Origin: Pseudolabrys taiwanensis
GTDB taxonomy: Bacteria > Pseudomonadota > Alphaproteobacteria > Rhizobiales > Xanthobacteraceae
Length of the DNA: 64,000 nt
Direction of reading: 5' to 3'
Assembly (NCBI RefSeq): GCF_003367395.1
Contig: NZ_CP031417.1
Coordinates: 3,658,001-3,722,000 of the forward strand
The notes beneath the pieces are model-generated. The model had not been told where the DNA came from and made no database searches. It worked only from the letters and a program-made list of their open reading frames with translations. This document shows positions 38,729-48,102 of the stretch, piece by piece; within the stretch, counting starts at the first letter, position 1, and every line of letters begins with the position of its first letter. Made by a program: the position numbers and the translations under genes.

Positions 38729-39763
38729 ATGGCGTTCAAAGAGCGCGTGTTTTCCGGCGTGCAGCCGACGGGCAATCTGCACCTCGGCAATTATCTCGGC
38801 GCGATCACGAAGTTCGTGGCGCTCCAGGACAATTACGACTGCATCTATTGCGTCGTCGACATGCACGCGATCACCGTCTGGCAGGAGCCGCGCGAACTCG
38901 CGCATGCGACGCGCGAGGTGACCGCCGCGTTCATCGCCTGCGGCATCGATCCGAAGAAGCACATCGTCTTCAACCAGAGCCAGGTCGCCGAGCACGCCGA
39001 GCTCGCCTGGGTGTTCAACTGCGTCGCCCGCCTCGGCTGGCTGAACCGCATGACCCAGTTCAAGGAGAAGGCCGGCAAGGACCGCGAGAACGTCTCGGTC
39101 GGTCTCTATGCCTATCCGAACCTGATGGCCGCCGACATCCTGGTGTACCGCGCGACGCATGTGCCGGTCGGCGAAGACCAGAAGCAGCATCTCGAGCTCG
39201 CGCGCGACATCGCGCAGAAGTTCAACAACGACTACGGCGCGTCGATTCAGAATCACGGCTACGGCGACATGTTCTTCCCGCAGCCGGAGCCGATCATCCA
39301 AGGACCGGCGACGCGCGTGATGAGCTTGCGCGACGGCGCCAAGAAGATGTCGAAGTCCGACGCGTCGGATTACTCGCGCATCAATCTCACCGACGACGCC
39401 GATGCGATCGCGCAGAAGATCCGCAAGGCCAAGACCGATCCGGAACCGCTGCCGAGCGAAGAGAAAGGCTTGGAACCGCGGCCGGAGGCCGACAATCTCG
39501 TCGGCATCTACGCGGCGCTGAGCGACAAGACCAAGGCGCAGGTGCTCGGCGAATTCGGCGGCGGGCAGTTCTCGACCTTCAAGTCGGCGCTGGTCGATCT
39601 CGCGGTCGCCAAGCTCGGCCCGATCGGCGCCGAGATGAAGAAGCTGGTGCAGGATCCGGTCTACATCGACTCGGTTCTCGCCGAAGGGTCCGACCGCGCC
39701 CGCGTGATCGCCGCCGATACCATGAAGGCGGTCAAGGACATCGTCGGCTTCGTGCGGCGCTGA
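38729..39763 (+). CDS. trpS: Tryptophanyl-tRNA synthetase
   Basis: 344 residues. Class Ic aminoacyl-tRNA synthetase charging tRNA-Trp. HIGH-type motif [14 protein letters not shown] near residue 11 and KMSKS motif [10 protein letters not shown] near residue 206, with normal length. ATG 38729 follows GGAGAC. A palindromic repeat follows the stop. It is usually near uspA and nfu genes in Bradyrhizobium-like genomes, as here. Confidence 0.98.
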   Translation: MAFKERVFSGVQPTGNLHLGNYLGAITKFVALQDNYDCIYCVVDMHAITVWQEPRELAHATREVTAAFIACGIDPKKHIVFNQSQVAEHAELAWVFNCVARLGWLNRMTQFKEKAGKDRENVSVGLYAYPNLMAADILVYRATHVPVGEDQKQHLELARDIAQKFNNDYGASIQNHGYGDMFFPQPEPIIQGPATRVMSLRDGAKKMSKSDASDYSRINLTDDADAIAQKIRKAKTDPEPLPSEEKGLEPRPEADNLVGIYAALSDKTKAQVLGEFGGGQFSTFKSALVDLAVAKLGPIGAEMKKLVQDPVYIDSVLAEGSDRARVIAADTMKAVKDIVGFVRR

Positions 39764-39788
39764 ACTTCTCGCCGTCTCCCCTTTCACC

Positions 39789-39830
39789 GTCATCCTGAGG
39801 TGGCCGCGAAGCGGCCCTCGAAGGACGACG
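39789..39830. repeat. Palindromic repeat between trpS and the universal stress gene
   Basis: GTCATCCTGAGGTGGCCGCG / CGCGGCC-like GCGGCCCTCGAAGGACGAC; same family as 15112 and 37133. Confidence 0.8.
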
Positions 39831-39924
39831 GTGAGAGGCTACTTGTCCCCACGAACGGCGCCATGCCACCATCCGTAGCTTGTGAGTCAGCTGCTCGGCG
39901 AACAGCGGACGAACGGGGGTGAGT

Positions 39925-40419
39925 ATGAGCATCAAGCGGCGCAGCTTCGAAGCCGGTCACAAGCGCAAATATCTCGTCGTCATCGACGAGACCGAAGAGT
40001 GCGACCGTGCCTTGTTCTGGGCCGCCAAGCGCGCGGGCCGCACCGGCTCGCAGATCGTGATGTTGCGCGTGATCGAACCGGGCGACCGCAATCAGCAATG
40101 GCTCGGCGTCGCCGACATCATGAAGGCCGAGCAGATGGAAGCGGCGAACGCCGCGCTCGATCAGTTCGCGGTGCGCGCGAAGGAGATTGCCGACATCAAT
40201 CCCGACCGTGTGATCCGGGAAGGTGATACCGCCGAGGAGATCGTCAAGCTGATCGACGACGACGCCGATATCGGCATCCTGGTGCTCGCCGCTGGCGTGA
40301 CCAAGGACGGCCCCGGCCCGCTCGTCGCCAGCGTCGCCAAGAGCGCGGGCAGCTTCCCCATTCCCGTGGCCATCGTGCCCGGCCACCTCAACGACGAGGA
40401 ACTCGAGGCGATGGCGTGA
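39925..40419 (+). CDS. Universal stress protein (UspA family)
   Basis: 164 residues. Alpha/beta nucleotide-binding-like fold: YLVVIDETEECDRALFWA (strand 1 and helix 1), VMLRVIEPGDR, then DADIGILVLAAGVT near residue 117 and IPVAIVPG near the end. The glycine-rich ATP loop is not clear, so ATP binding is uncertain. ATG 39925 has GGGGG 5 nt upstream; a GTG at 39919 is in frame. Role: stress survival or adaptation, partner unknown. It precedes nfu by 97 bp. Confidence 0.9.
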   Translation: MSIKRRSFEAGHKRKYLVVIDETEECDRALFWAAKRAGRTGSQIVMLRVIEPGDRNQQWLGVADIMKAEQMEAANAALDQFAVRAKEIADINPDRVIREGDTAEEIVKLIDDDADIGILVLAAGVTKDGPGPLVASVAKSAGSFPIPVAIVPGHLNDEELEAMA

Positions 40420-40516
40420 GGCCAGGCCCGATAGGTTGACCCCGCCCGCCGCACGCGCCATCTATCCAGGGTACCCAGCCATCCACGGGCCTTGAACCCG
40501 CAAGGAGAGCCAAACG

Positions 40517-41071
40517 ATGTTCATCCAGACTGAACCGACGCCGAACCCGGCGACGCTGAAATTCCTCCCCGGCCGCGCCGTGCTCGACCAGGGCACGCTC
40601 GATATTGCGAGTCCCGAGGCCGCCGCCCAGTCCCCGCTCGCCCAGCGGCTGTTCGACATTCCGCATGTCGGCGGCGTGTTCTTCGGCAGCGACTTCATCT
40701 CGGTCACCAAGACCGAGGGCGAGTGGCAGCAGATGAAGCCGGCGATCCTCGGCGCCATCATGGAGCACTACCTCTCCGGCGCGCCGCTGCTGGCCCAGGA
40801 CGCAGAGGCCAAGGCCGACGACGAGTTCTTCGATGCCGCCGACGAAGAGACCGTCACGTTGATCAAGGATCTGCTCGAGACGCGCGTGCGCCCGGCAGTG
40901 GCCGGCGACGGCGGCGACATCACCTTCAAGGGCTACAAGGAAGGCATCGTCTACCTGCACATGAAAGGCGCTTGCTCCGGCTGCCCGTCTTCGACGGCGA
41001 CGCTCAAGCACGGCATCCAGAACCTGCTGCGCCACTTCGTGCCGGAAGTGACCGAAGTCCGGCCGATTTGA
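40517..41071 (+). CDS. NFU-type Fe-S cluster scaffold/carrier
   Basis: 184 residues. N-terminal Nfu_N domain (1-90, MFIQTEPTPNPATLKFLPGR) and C-terminal NifU-like domain with the cluster-binding GACSGCPSS (CxxC) near residue 155. It delivers [4Fe-4S] clusters to target proteins, such as the radical SAM and aconitase classes. AAGGAGAG precedes the ATG. It is downstream of the stress protein, upstream of tsaB. Confident as NFU-type; it could be named nfuA-like. Confidence 0.95.
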   Translation: MFIQTEPTPNPATLKFLPGRAVLDQGTLDIASPEAAAQSPLAQRLFDIPHVGGVFFGSDFISVTKTEGEWQQMKPAILGAIMEHYLSGAPLLAQDAEAKADDEFFDAADEETVTLIKDLLETRVRPAVAGDGGDITFKGYKEGIVYLHMKGACSGCPSSTATLKHGIQNLLRHFVPEVTEVRPI

Positions 41072-41188
41072 CGGACCGTCGTCCCGGGCGCGCTCGCGCA
41101 ACCCATTGGCAGCGTCTCGTGCCGCCCTCAGCCTGAGGAGCGGCCGAGGGCCGCGTCTCGATGGGGCGGCCCGTTGCTGCGGCGTACT

Positions 41189-41214
41189 GTCGTCCCCGCT
41201 TTGGCGGGGACGAC
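41189..41214. repeat. 26-bp hairpin repeat
   Basis: GTCGTCCCCGC TTTG GCGGGGACGAC, a compact member of the CCCCGC...GCGGGG family. Confidence 0.8.
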
Positions 41215-41262
41215 AAGAGAGAATGCATTCGCCAGACGCGCGACGATGCTAATGTGAATCCC

Positions 41263-41949
41263 ATGCGCGTCCTTGCCATCGATACCGCACTCGAAGCCTG
41301 TTCAGCCGCCGTGCTCGACACCGAGCAAGGCGGCATCGTCGCGCATGAGCAGATGCCCATGCAGCGCGGTCACGCCGAAGCTTTAATGCCGCTGATCAAG
41401 CGCGTGATGGACCATGCCGGCTTGGCTTTCACCGAGCTGGATCGCGTCGCCGTCACCATCGGCCCCGGCAGCTTCACCGGCCTGCGCGTCGGCATCGCCG
41501 CCGCGCGCGGCATCGCGCTGGCCGCCGGCAAACCGGCGGTCGGCCTGTCGACGCTCGCCGCTTACGCGACACCGCTGATTGCCGCCGACGACACGATTCC
41601 GGTCGTCGCCGCGATCGATGCGCGGCACGAACAGGTCTATCTGCAGGTCTTCGGCCCCGGCGGCCGCACTTTGGTGGCGCCGCGCATTGCGCCCTTGCGC
41701 GAAGCCGTCCGTGCCGCCGCCAACAGCGGCGCCCCACGCATCGTGGGTACCGCGGCCGAGCTGATCGCGGCGGCGTGGCCGGCCGATGAGCGCAAGCCAC
41801 GCGCGGTCGAACAGAAGGGCGCGCCGGATATCGACTGGGTGGCACAGGTCGGCGCGGCCGTCGCGGATACCGGCGTGGCGCCGCGGCCGCTTTATCTCAA
41901 GGCGCCGGACGCGCAGCCGCAGGAAGCCACACAGCTATCGCGGCGATGA
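41263..41949 (+). CDS. tsaB: tRNA N6-threonylcarbamoyladenosine biosynthesis protein TsaB
   Basis: 228 residues. ASKHA-fold partner of TsaD in making t6A at position 37 of ANN-decoding tRNAs. It starts VLAIDTALEACSAAVLDTE; the motif GPGSFTGLRVGIAAARGIAL near residue 68 is diagnostic. ATG 41263. It overlaps rimI by 4 bp (ATGA), so they are translationally coupled, the usual Rhizobiales order. Confidence 0.96.
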   Translation: MRVLAIDTALEACSAAVLDTEQGGIVAHEQMPMQRGHAEALMPLIKRVMDHAGLAFTELDRVAVTIGPGSFTGLRVGIAAARGIALAAGKPAVGLSTLAAYATPLIAADDTIPVVAAIDARHEQVYLQVFGPGGRTLVAPRIAPLREAVRAAANSGAPRIVGTAAELIAAAWPADERKPRAVEQKGAPDIDWVAQVGAAVADTGVAPRPLYLKAPDAQPQEATQLSRR

Positions 41950-42431
41950 TCGGCTTTTTCCGAAACTTGTTCGGGCGCGGCGAGCCGAGTTTCGTCGAGG
42001 CAAGCCCGCGCGATGCCGTCGCGATCGCCGCCTTGCATGCCGTCTCGTTCCACCGCGGCTGGAGCGAGCAGGAGGTCGAGACGCTGCTTCTCGATCGCGC
42101 CGTGGTCGCGCATCGCGCGATGCTGGGCGGCACCTTCGCCGGCTTCATCCTGTCACGCCGCGCGGCCGATGAGGCGGAAATCCTATCGGTCGCGGTAAGC
42201 GGCGCGCGGCGCGGACGTGGCATCGGCCGCGGCCTGTTGACTTTGCATCTGCGGCGACTCGCCGGTCTCGGCGTTGCCAGCGTGTTCTTGGAAGTTGACG
42301 AAAATAATATGGCCGCGATTCGGCTTTATCGCCGCGCAGGCTTTCGCGACGTCGGCCGCAGACCCAATTATTATCCCGGCGCGACGGGCAAACCTTCGGC
42401 GGCATTGGTTCTGCGCCGCGACCTTGTCTGA
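41946..42431 (+). CDS. rimI: GNAT acetyltransferase RimI
   Basis: 161 residues. GNAT-fold enzyme that acetylates the N-terminus of ribosomal protein S18. The acetyl-CoA loop is GARRGRGIGRGLL near residue 82; VFLEVDENNMAAIRLYRRAGF near residue 118 is characteristic (short part shown). ATG inside the end of tsaB. Operon tsaB-rimI, then fur 76 bp later. Confidence 0.94.
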   Translation: MIGFFRNLFGRGEPSFVEASPRDAVAIAALHAVSFHRGWSEQEVETLLLDRAVVAHRAMLGGTFAGFILSRRAADEAEILSVAVSGARRGRGIGRGLLTLHLRRLAGLGVASVFLEVDENNMAAIRLYRRAGFRDVGRRPNYYPGATGKPSAALVLRRDLV

Positions 42432-42507
42432 CCCGCAATCAGCGCATTCCCCGGCGGGCGCGGTGTGCTAGAAGGGCCGGGCCCGCGAACAATCGAGTGC
42501 TGGAAAC

Positions 42508-42954
42508 GTGACGACGCCGGACAAAATCCCGCTTGAACGCAAGAATATCGAGACGCTTTGCGCATCCAAAGGCATGCGCATGACCGAGCAGCGGCGCGTC
42601 ATCGCACGCGTGCTGGCCGAATCGGAAGATCATCCCGACGTCGAGGAACTGTACCGCCGCTGCGCCAAAGTCGACGACCGCATTTCGATCTCGACGGTCT
42701 ATCGCACCGTGCGGCTGTTCGAAGACGCGGGCATCATCGAGAAGCACGACTTCCGCGACGGCCGCGCGCGCTATGAGACCTCGTCGGAGGCGCATCACGA
42801 CCATCTCATCAATCTGCGCACCGGCGAAGTGATCGAATTCCAATCGGAAGAGATCGAACGCCTGCAGGCGGAAGTCGCGCGCAAGCTCGGCTACAAGCTC
42901 ATCGATCATCGGCTCGAGCTCTACGCCGTACCGCTCACCGACGAAAAGAAATAA
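42508..42954 (+). CDS. fur: Fur-family regulator (Fur/Mur type)
   Basis: 148 residues. Winged helix with RMTEQRRVIARVLAE and ISISTVYRTVRLFE, then the dimer domain with HHDHLINLRTGEVIEF. In Fur of E. coli the matching region is HHDHLICLDCGKV: the CxxC zinc pair is absent here (NLRT), and the protein contains no other CxxC. This is the form called Fur or Mur in alphaproteobacteria, where it may sense manganese. GTG 42508 with GGAAAC just upstream. It lies between rimI and the acyltransferase as in Sinorhizobium and relatives. Confidence 0.93.
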   Translation: MTTPDKIPLERKNIETLCASKGMRMTEQRRVIARVLAESEDHPDVEELYRRCAKVDDRISISTVYRTVRLFEDAGIIEKHDFRDGRARYETSSEAHHDHLINLRTGEVIEFQSEEIERLQAEVARKLGYKLIDHRLELYAVPLTDEKK

Positions 42955-42991
42955 GACCTTCCTTCATGTGCACGCGCTGGCCCCGTCCCCG

Positions 42992-43046
42992 GTCATTCCC
43001 GCGAAAGCGGGAATCCAGCGCTGGGTCCCCGCTTTCGCGGGGACGC
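42992..43046. repeat. Palindromic repeat before the acyltransferase gene
   Basis: GTCATTCCCGCGAAAGCGGG followed by AATCCAGC and GGTCCCCGCTTTCGCGGGGAC. Its upstream translation (VIPAKAGIQ...) is a common false N-terminal extension of the next gene. Confidence 0.85.
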
Positions 43047-43063
43047 GCGGACATGGTGACGTG

Positions 43064-43924
43064 ATGCGCGGCCTGTTCATCGCGGCGTTCTTCTGCACGA
43101 TGACGCCGCTGTTGATCTCCATCCAATGGGTGCTCGGCAAACTCGGCCTGCCCGGCTGGGGCTTCATCGCGTCGAATTATTACAAGGTGCTGCGCGGGCT
43201 GTTGCGCATCCGCGTTCGCGTCGTCGGCACGCCGGTGCACGGCCGCGCCGTGCTGTACGTATCCAATCACGTCTCGTGGTCCGATATCGTCGTGATCGGC
43301 TCACTCGCGCCGGTCGCTTTCGTCGCCAAACGCGAAGTGGCGAGCTGGCCGCTGGTCGGCATCACCGCGAAAATACAGCGCACGGTCTTCGTCGATCGCA
43401 CGCGCCGTCACCAGACCGGCGACGCCGTGAGCCAGATCGTCGAGCGCTTGAAGGGCGGCACGTCGGTGGTGCTGTTCGCCGAGGGCACGTCCAGCGACGG
43501 CAACCGCGTGCTGCCGTTCCGTTCGGCGCTGCTCGGCAGCGTCGAGGATGCGGCCGCCGCGCACCAAGGCGGCGCCGACGCCATCCTGATTCAGCCGATC
43601 GCGATCACCTATACGGGCCAGCAGGGCATGCCGATGCGCCGCAGCCAGCGGCCGCTCGTCGCGTGGTACGGCGATCTCGACTTCATGCCGCACATCAAAC
43701 GCTTCGTCGGCGAAGGCGTGGTCGACGCGGTGGTCAGTTACGGCCCGCCGGTTCCCGCCGACGGCACGCTCGACCGCAAGGCGATGACGCGCAAGCTGCA
43801 CGAGGACGTGCGCCGCCTGATGGTCAGCGCCCTGCGCGGCCGGCCAATCCCGGCGAACCAGCCGCAGCCGGTGGCGCCAAGCGTCACCGTCGATCTCGTG
43901 GCGCAGGAAAAGATCAGTGCCTAG
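43064..43924 (+). CDS. Lysophospholipid/ornithine-lipid O-acyltransferase (PlsC/OlsA family)
   Basis: 286 residues. Membrane-bound acyltransferase with one N-terminal helix (GLFIAAFFCTMTPLLISI), motif I NHVSWSDI (HxxxxD), motif III LFAEGTSSDG, and IQPIAITY. In Sinorhizobium the gene in this position between fur and miaB is olsA, which acylates lyso-ornithine lipid; PlsC-type lysophosphatidate acylation is the alternative. ATG 43064 is chosen to exclude the translated repeat upstream. It overlaps the VOC gene by 4 bp, convergently. Confidence 0.88.
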   Translation: MRGLFIAAFFCTMTPLLISIQWVLGKLGLPGWGFIASNYYKVLRGLLRIRVRVVGTPVHGRAVLYVSNHVSWSDIVVIGSLAPVAFVAKREVASWPLVGITAKIQRTVFVDRTRRHQTGDAVSQIVERLKGGTSVVLFAEGTSSDGNRVLPFRSALLGSVEDAAAAHQGGADAILIQPIAITYTGQQGMPMRRSQRPLVAWYGDLDFMPHIKRFVGEGVVDAVVSYGPPVPADGTLDRKAMTRKLHEDVRRLMVSALRGRPIPANQPQPVAPSVTVDLVAQEKISA

Positions 43925-44310
43925 CGCGCGCCGAAGCGTTTCCTGGCGTCATCAGTGGCCGGCGCGTAGAGCGAGACGATGGTGCCCTCGGGATCGCGAA
44001 ACATGAACCGCTTGTTGCCCCATGGCATGAGCATCAGGTCCTGCACGATCGGCACCGTATCTTTTAGCCGCGCATAGTGGGCGTCGATGTCGTCGACCTG
44101 AAACTCGATGCAGGCGGTACGATTGGCGCCGGCTGCGCCGGCACCCGGCGGTTCCGTCTGCGTGGCATTGAAGGCGAGCGCCGCGCCGGGCAGCACGATC
44201 TCGGCGAAAACGGGCGCGAGCCAGTCAGCGGTCTGCTGCGTCACTCTTTCATAAAATGACACCATCGCCTTCATGTCGGCGACGACGAGGCGGGTGGATG
44301 CGAATTTCAT
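43921..44310 (-). CDS. VOC-superfamily (glyoxalase/bleomycin-resistance fold) protein
   Basis: 129 residues with two beta-alpha-beta-beta-beta units: KFASTRLVVADMKAMVSFYE at the start and CIEFQVDDIDAHYARL in the second half; RFMFRDPEGTIVSLYAP near the end holds the conserved Glu. It could be a lyase, isomerase or dioxygenase-like or binding protein. It is divergent from the WYL regulator at 44403, with a 92-bp shared region, so it is probably its target. Function unknown. Confidence 0.9.
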   Translation of the reverse strand: MKFASTRLVVADMKAMVSFYERVTQQTADWLAPVFAEIVLPGAALAFNATQTEPPGAGAAGANRTACIEFQVDDIDAHYARLKDTVPIVQDLMLMPWGNKRFMFRDPEGTIVSLYAPATDDARKRFGAR

Positions 44311-44372
44311 CGACTGCTTCCTGTCTTTGCGCGCAGCGAGCGCCGCGCTTTCCCGCCTTGTCGCACCACCCT

Positions 44373-44395
44373 CCTGCCAGCATATTGTCAGCAGG
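44373..44395. promoter_or_regulatory. Imperfect palindrome, candidate operator of the WYL regulator
   Basis: CCTGC...CA...TG...GCAGG across 23 bp in the VOC/regulator divergent gap, overlapping the regulator's ribosome site. Confidence 0.4.
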
Positions 44396-44402
44396 AGTCA
44401 GC

Positions 44403-45104
44403 ATGCGCCGCGCCGATCGTCTGTTCCAGATTATCCAGATCCTGCGCCGGACGCCGCGACCCGTGACGGCGGCGGCGCTTGCGGACGAACTCGAGGTGTC
44501 ACGGCGTACGGTGTATCGCGATATCAGCGATCTCATGAGCCAGCGCGTCCCGATCGAAGGGGAGGCCGGATTCGGCTACGTTCTGACCGCGGGGTACGAC
44601 ATGCCACCCTTGATGCTGACGCCCGACGAGTTGGAAGCCGTGGTGCTCGGTGCGCAGTGGGTCGCCGGTCAACCCGACAAGGCGCTTGCGAATGCCGCGC
44701 GCGACCTCGTCGCCAAGATCGCAGCCGTGGTGCCCGAGGATCTTCGCCCCTACATCGCCGACCCCAGCGTGGGCCTGAAGCCGATAAAGCCCGCGCCGGC
44801 TCAAAACCTGGATACCGCCGGCCTGCGCTCGGCCATCCGGGAGGGTCGGAAGCTGCGCCTGCGCTACCGCTCCGAGGCGGGTGAGGAGACCGAGCGCACG
44901 GTCTCGCCGGTCATTCTCGGCTATACCGACGCCACCTGCCTGCTGGTTGCCTGGTGTGAGTTGCGGGGCGATTTCAGGCACTTTCGCGCCGACCGGATCG
45001 TCGACATGACGTTCCTTGCGGAAAGCGGCGATTTCCGGCCCGGGGAGTTGCGCCGGCGGTGGCAGCGCTGGCGCGAGGACCACTACCGGCCCACCGCAGG
45101 CTAG
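44403..45104 (+). CDS. WYL-domain HTH regulator (YafY/DeoR-like)
   Basis: 233 residues. N-terminal winged HTH (LFQIIQILRRTPRPVTAAAL, DELEVSRRTVYRDISDL) and a C-terminal WYL domain (about 135-225, LRLRYRSEAGEETERTVSP). Family members sense small ligands or nucleic acids. ATG 44403 has AGGAG 6 nt upstream. Divergent to the VOC gene. Here the pair interrupts the otherwise conserved acyltransferase-miaB order, suggesting gain of an accessory module. Confidence 0.93.
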   Translation: MRRADRLFQIIQILRRTPRPVTAAALADELEVSRRTVYRDISDLMSQRVPIEGEAGFGYVLTAGYDMPPLMLTPDELEAVVLGAQWVAGQPDKALANAARDLVAKIAAVVPEDLRPYIADPSVGLKPIKPAPAQNLDTAGLRSAIREGRKLRLRYRSEAGEETERTVSPVILGYTDATCLLVAWCELRGDFRHFRADRIVDMTFLAESGDFRPGELRRRWQRWREDHYRPTAG

Positions 45105-45167
45105 GCCCGGCCGATCCCGCTGGAGCGGCGTTTATTTTTGCCCAAAAAGGCGTTATCAGGCGCCGCC

Positions 45168-46553
45168 ATGGCGAATGCGCGCAAAGTCCACGTCAAATCC
45201 TTCGGCTGCCAGATGAACGTCTACGACTCCAATCGTATGGCGGACACCTTGGCGCCGGCCGGGTTCGCCGAGGCCGCGGGGCCGGAGGGGGCCGATCTCG
45301 TCATCCTCAACACCTGCAACATCCGCGAGAAGGCGGCCGACAAGGTCTATTCCGAGATCGGCCGGCTGCGGGTGATGAAGGAAGAAGCCGCGCGCGAAGG
45401 CCGGCAGATGCTGATCGCCGTTGCCGGCTGCGTCGCGCAAGCGGAAGGCCGCGAGATCATGCGCCGCGCCGGCGCCGTCGATCTGGTCGTCGGCTCGCAG
45501 AACTATCACCGCCTGCCGGAGATGATCGCGCGCGCCGCGCGCGGCGAGAAAGTCATCGACACCGAGTTTCCAGTCGAGGACAAGTTCGACGCGCTGGCGG
45601 CGCCCAAGCGCGAAGAAATCGCCAAGCGCGGCATCGCCGCTTTCGTCACGGTGCAGGAAGGCTGCGATAAGTTTTGCACCTTCTGCGTGGTGCCCTATAC
45701 GCGCGGCGCCGAAATCTCGCGGCCGGTCGAGAAGATCGCCGACGAAGTCGCGCGGCTCGCCGACGCGGGCGTGCGCGAAGTCACGCTGATCGGCCAGAAC
45801 GTCAACGCCTATCATGGCGCCGACGGGGGCGGCGCGCCGGCAACGCTCGGCCAATTGCTGCGCCGCTTGGCGCGCGTGCCGGGCATCGCGCGGCTGCGCT
45901 ACACCACCAGCCATCCGAACGACATGGACGACGACCTGATCGCCGCGCATGCCGATCTGCCGGAGCTGATGCCCTATGTGCACCTGCCGGTGCAGTCGGG
46001 CGCCGACCGCATCCTCGCGGCGATGAACCGCAAGCACACGCGCCAGCACTATCTCGACGTTGTGGCGCGGCTGCGGGCGGCGCGGCCGGACCTCGCCTTC
46101 TCCTCCGATTTCATCGTCGGCTTCCCCGGCGAGACGGCACAGGACTTCGAGGACACGCTCAGCCTGGTCGACGCGGTCGGCTACGCGGGGGCCTATACCT
46201 TCGCCTACTCCCCCCGCCCCGGCACCCCGGCGGCGGATATCGAGGACCAGGTGCCGCCGGAGGAGAAAACCGAGCGTTTGTACCGCCTTCAGGCCCTGAT
46301 CGCCCGCCAGCAGCGTGACTTTAACGCCGCATTCGTCGGAAAAACTGTCCCTATCCTGCTTGAAAAGGCCGGCCGGCTCCCTGGGCAACTGGTCGGCAAG
46401 ACCCCATATTTGCAGGCAGTACAGGTCATGGCGCCTGCTGCGCTGATCGGCACCGTCGTTCCGGTGGCGATCACGTCGCTGGGCACCAACACGTTGTTTG
46501 GGGAACTGGCCGGCGGCGCCGCGGCGCCGCTCCTGGCTGAAGCTGGAGCATAG
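45168..46553 (+). CDS. miaB: tRNA-2-methylthio-N6-dimethylallyladenosine synthase MiaB
   Basis: 461 residues. Radical-SAM methylthiotransferase modifying A37 of tRNAs reading UNN codons. UPF0004 domain ([24 protein letters not shown] Cys), radical SAM CxxxCxxC in [15 protein letters not shown] near residue 168, C-terminal TRAM domain. ATG 45168 is chosen; an in-frame TTG lies 30 nt upstream. It probably starts the miaB-phoH-ybeY-corC-lnt run (the next gene begins 8 nt later). Confidence 0.97.
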   Translation: MANARKVHVKSFGCQMNVYDSNRMADTLAPAGFAEAAGPEGADLVILNTCNIREKAADKVYSEIGRLRVMKEEAAREGRQMLIAVAGCVAQAEGREIMRRAGAVDLVVGSQNYHRLPEMIARAARGEKVIDTEFPVEDKFDALAAPKREEIAKRGIAAFVTVQEGCDKFCTFCVVPYTRGAEISRPVEKIADEVARLADAGVREVTLIGQNVNAYHGADGGGAPATLGQLLRRLARVPGIARLRYTTSHPNDMDDDLIAAHADLPELMPYVHLPVQSGADRILAAMNRKHTRQHYLDVVARLRAARPDLAFSSDFIVGFPGETAQDFEDTLSLVDAVGYAGAYTFAYSPRPGTPAADIEDQVPPEEKTERLYRLQALIARQQRDFNAAFVGKTVPILLEKAGRLPGQLVGKTPYLQAVQVMAPAALIGTVVPVAITSLGTNTLFGELAGGAAAPLLAEAGA

Positions 46554-46561
46554 AGCCACCT

Positions 46562-47593
46562 TTGCGCACATCGGATCCCGTGATCCCGACCGCCGCCACC
46601 TCGGAAGAGACGGCGACCACGCAAGTCGTGCTGGCTTTCGAGGACAACAAGCTCGCCTCCATCCTCTTCGGACAGTACGGGCAAAATCTCGCATTGATCG
46701 AGCGCCGGCTCGGCGTCGTCGCCGACCAGCGCGGCAATCACGTCACGCTCGAAGGCTCGCGCTCGGGCTGCGAGCAGGCGCGCCATGTGCTCGAGGGTTT
46801 GTACGAGCAAACCAAACGCGGCCGCGACCTCAGTCAGGGCGACGTCGAAGGCGCCATCCGCCAGGCGATCGCGCAAGGCTCGCTTTTCGATTACGCAGGC
46901 GAAGGCGCGCGGCCCTCATTCGAAGAAATCAATCTGCGCAAGCGGCCGGTGCGCGCCCGCACGGCCGCGCAAAGCGCCTATATCCGCGCGCTCAAGCGCC
47001 ATTCGCTCGTCTTCGGCACGGGGCCCGCCGGCACCGGCAAGACCTGGCTCGCCGTCGCGCAAGCCGTGCAGATGTTCGAACGCAAGGAAGTCGATCGCAT
47101 CATCCTGTCGCGGCCGGCGGTGGAAGCGGGCGAACGGCTCGGCTTCCTGCCCGGCGACATGCGCGAGAAGGTCGATCCTTATCTGCGTCCGATCTACGAC
47201 GCGCTGTACGATCTGATGGATGCGCGCATCGTCGAACGCGCGCTGCAGGCCGGCGAGATCGAGATCGCGCCGCTCGCCTTCATGCGCGGCCGTACGTTGG
47301 CGAATGCCTGCGTCATCCTCGACGAAGCCCAGAACACCACATCGATGCAGATGAAGATGTTCTTGACCCGCTTGGGCGAGAACAGCCGCATGATCGTGAC
47401 CGGCGATCCGAGCCAGGTCGACTTGCCGGGCGGCCAGATGTCCGGCCTCGCCGAAGCCATCAGGTTGCTCAAGGACGTCGAGGGCATCGGCCACGTGGCC
47501 TTCGGTCATGAAGACGTCATCCGGCATGAACTGGTGGCGCGTATCGTCGCGGCCTACGACCGCGTCATCCCCGAGACCAAGAGCAAGGCATGA
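46562..47593 (+). CDS. phoH: PhoH-family ATPase
   Basis: 343 residues. P-loop NTPase with N-terminal KH-like segment, Walker A GPAGTGKTWLA near residue 157, Walker B ACVILDEAQNTT near residue 246. PhoH2-type proteins are linked to RNA processing and, with YbeY, to rRNA maturation. It has a TTG start at 46562, or possibly a GTG at 46580. It overlaps ybeY by 4 bp. Confidence 0.94.
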   Translation: MRTSDPVIPTAATSEETATTQVVLAFEDNKLASILFGQYGQNLALIERRLGVVADQRGNHVTLEGSRSGCEQARHVLEGLYEQTKRGRDLSQGDVEGAIRQAIAQGSLFDYAGEGARPSFEEINLRKRPVRARTAAQSAYIRALKRHSLVFGTGPAGTGKTWLAVAQAVQMFERKEVDRIILSRPAVEAGERLGFLPGDMREKVDPYLRPIYDALYDLMDARIVERALQAGEIEIAPLAFMRGRTLANACVILDEAQNTTSMQMKMFLTRLGENSRMIVTGDPSQVDLPGGQMSGLAEAIRLLKDVEGIGHVAFGHEDVIRHELVARIVAAYDRVIPETKSKA

Positions 47594-48096
47594 GCGCAGC
47601 GGTAAAGCAGCGCGTGACCGCGCCTGAGATCGACTTCGACGTGCAATCGCCGCTCTGGGACCAGCTCCCGGAAGCGGAAGACACCGTGCGCACGGCCATC
47701 GCGGCCGCCGCGGCTTTCGAGCCGGCGGCCGGCGAAATGAGCGTGATCCTCACCGACGATGCCTCGATCCGCGTCCTCAACCGCGACTGGCGCAAGCTCG
47801 ACAAGCCGACGAATGTCCTGTCATTTCCGGCGGCTACGCCGAAGATCGCCGGGGTTCCCGCGCTGCTCGGCGACGTCGTCGTCGCCTACGAGACCCTGGC
47901 CCGCGAGGCAGACGAGGAAAAAAAACCCGTCCTTCATCATCTGGCCCATCTCGTCGTGCATGGCTATCTGCATCTCTTGGGATACGATCACGAGACCGAT
48001 TCAGAGGCCGAGGCCATGGAAGGGCTTGAGCGCCAAATTCTTGCCCGTCTAAACATCGCCGACCCCTACCGGGCGCGCGAGGGCGATAACGCCTGA
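47590..48096 (+). CDS. ybeY: Endoribonuclease YbeY
   Basis: 168 residues. Metal-dependent RNase for 16S rRNA 3' processing and ribosome quality control. Zinc motif HLVVHGYLHLLGYDH (HGxLHLxGYDH) near residue 117. ATGA overlap with phoH; the corC-like gene starts 6 nt after its stop. Confidence 0.97.
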   Translation: MSAAVKQRVTAPEIDFDVQSPLWDQLPEAEDTVRTAIAAAAAFEPAAGEMSVILTDDASIRVLNRDWRKLDKPTNVLSFPAATPKIAGVPALLGDVVVAYETLAREADEEKKPVLHHLAHLVVHGYLHLLGYDHETDSEAEAMEGLERQILARLNIADPYRAREGDNA

Positions 48097-48102
48097 ACTG
48101 CC

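Noticed and set aside
42968..43063. N-terminal extension of the acyltransferase
   Set aside because: It is the translation of a palindromic repeat, a common annotation error.
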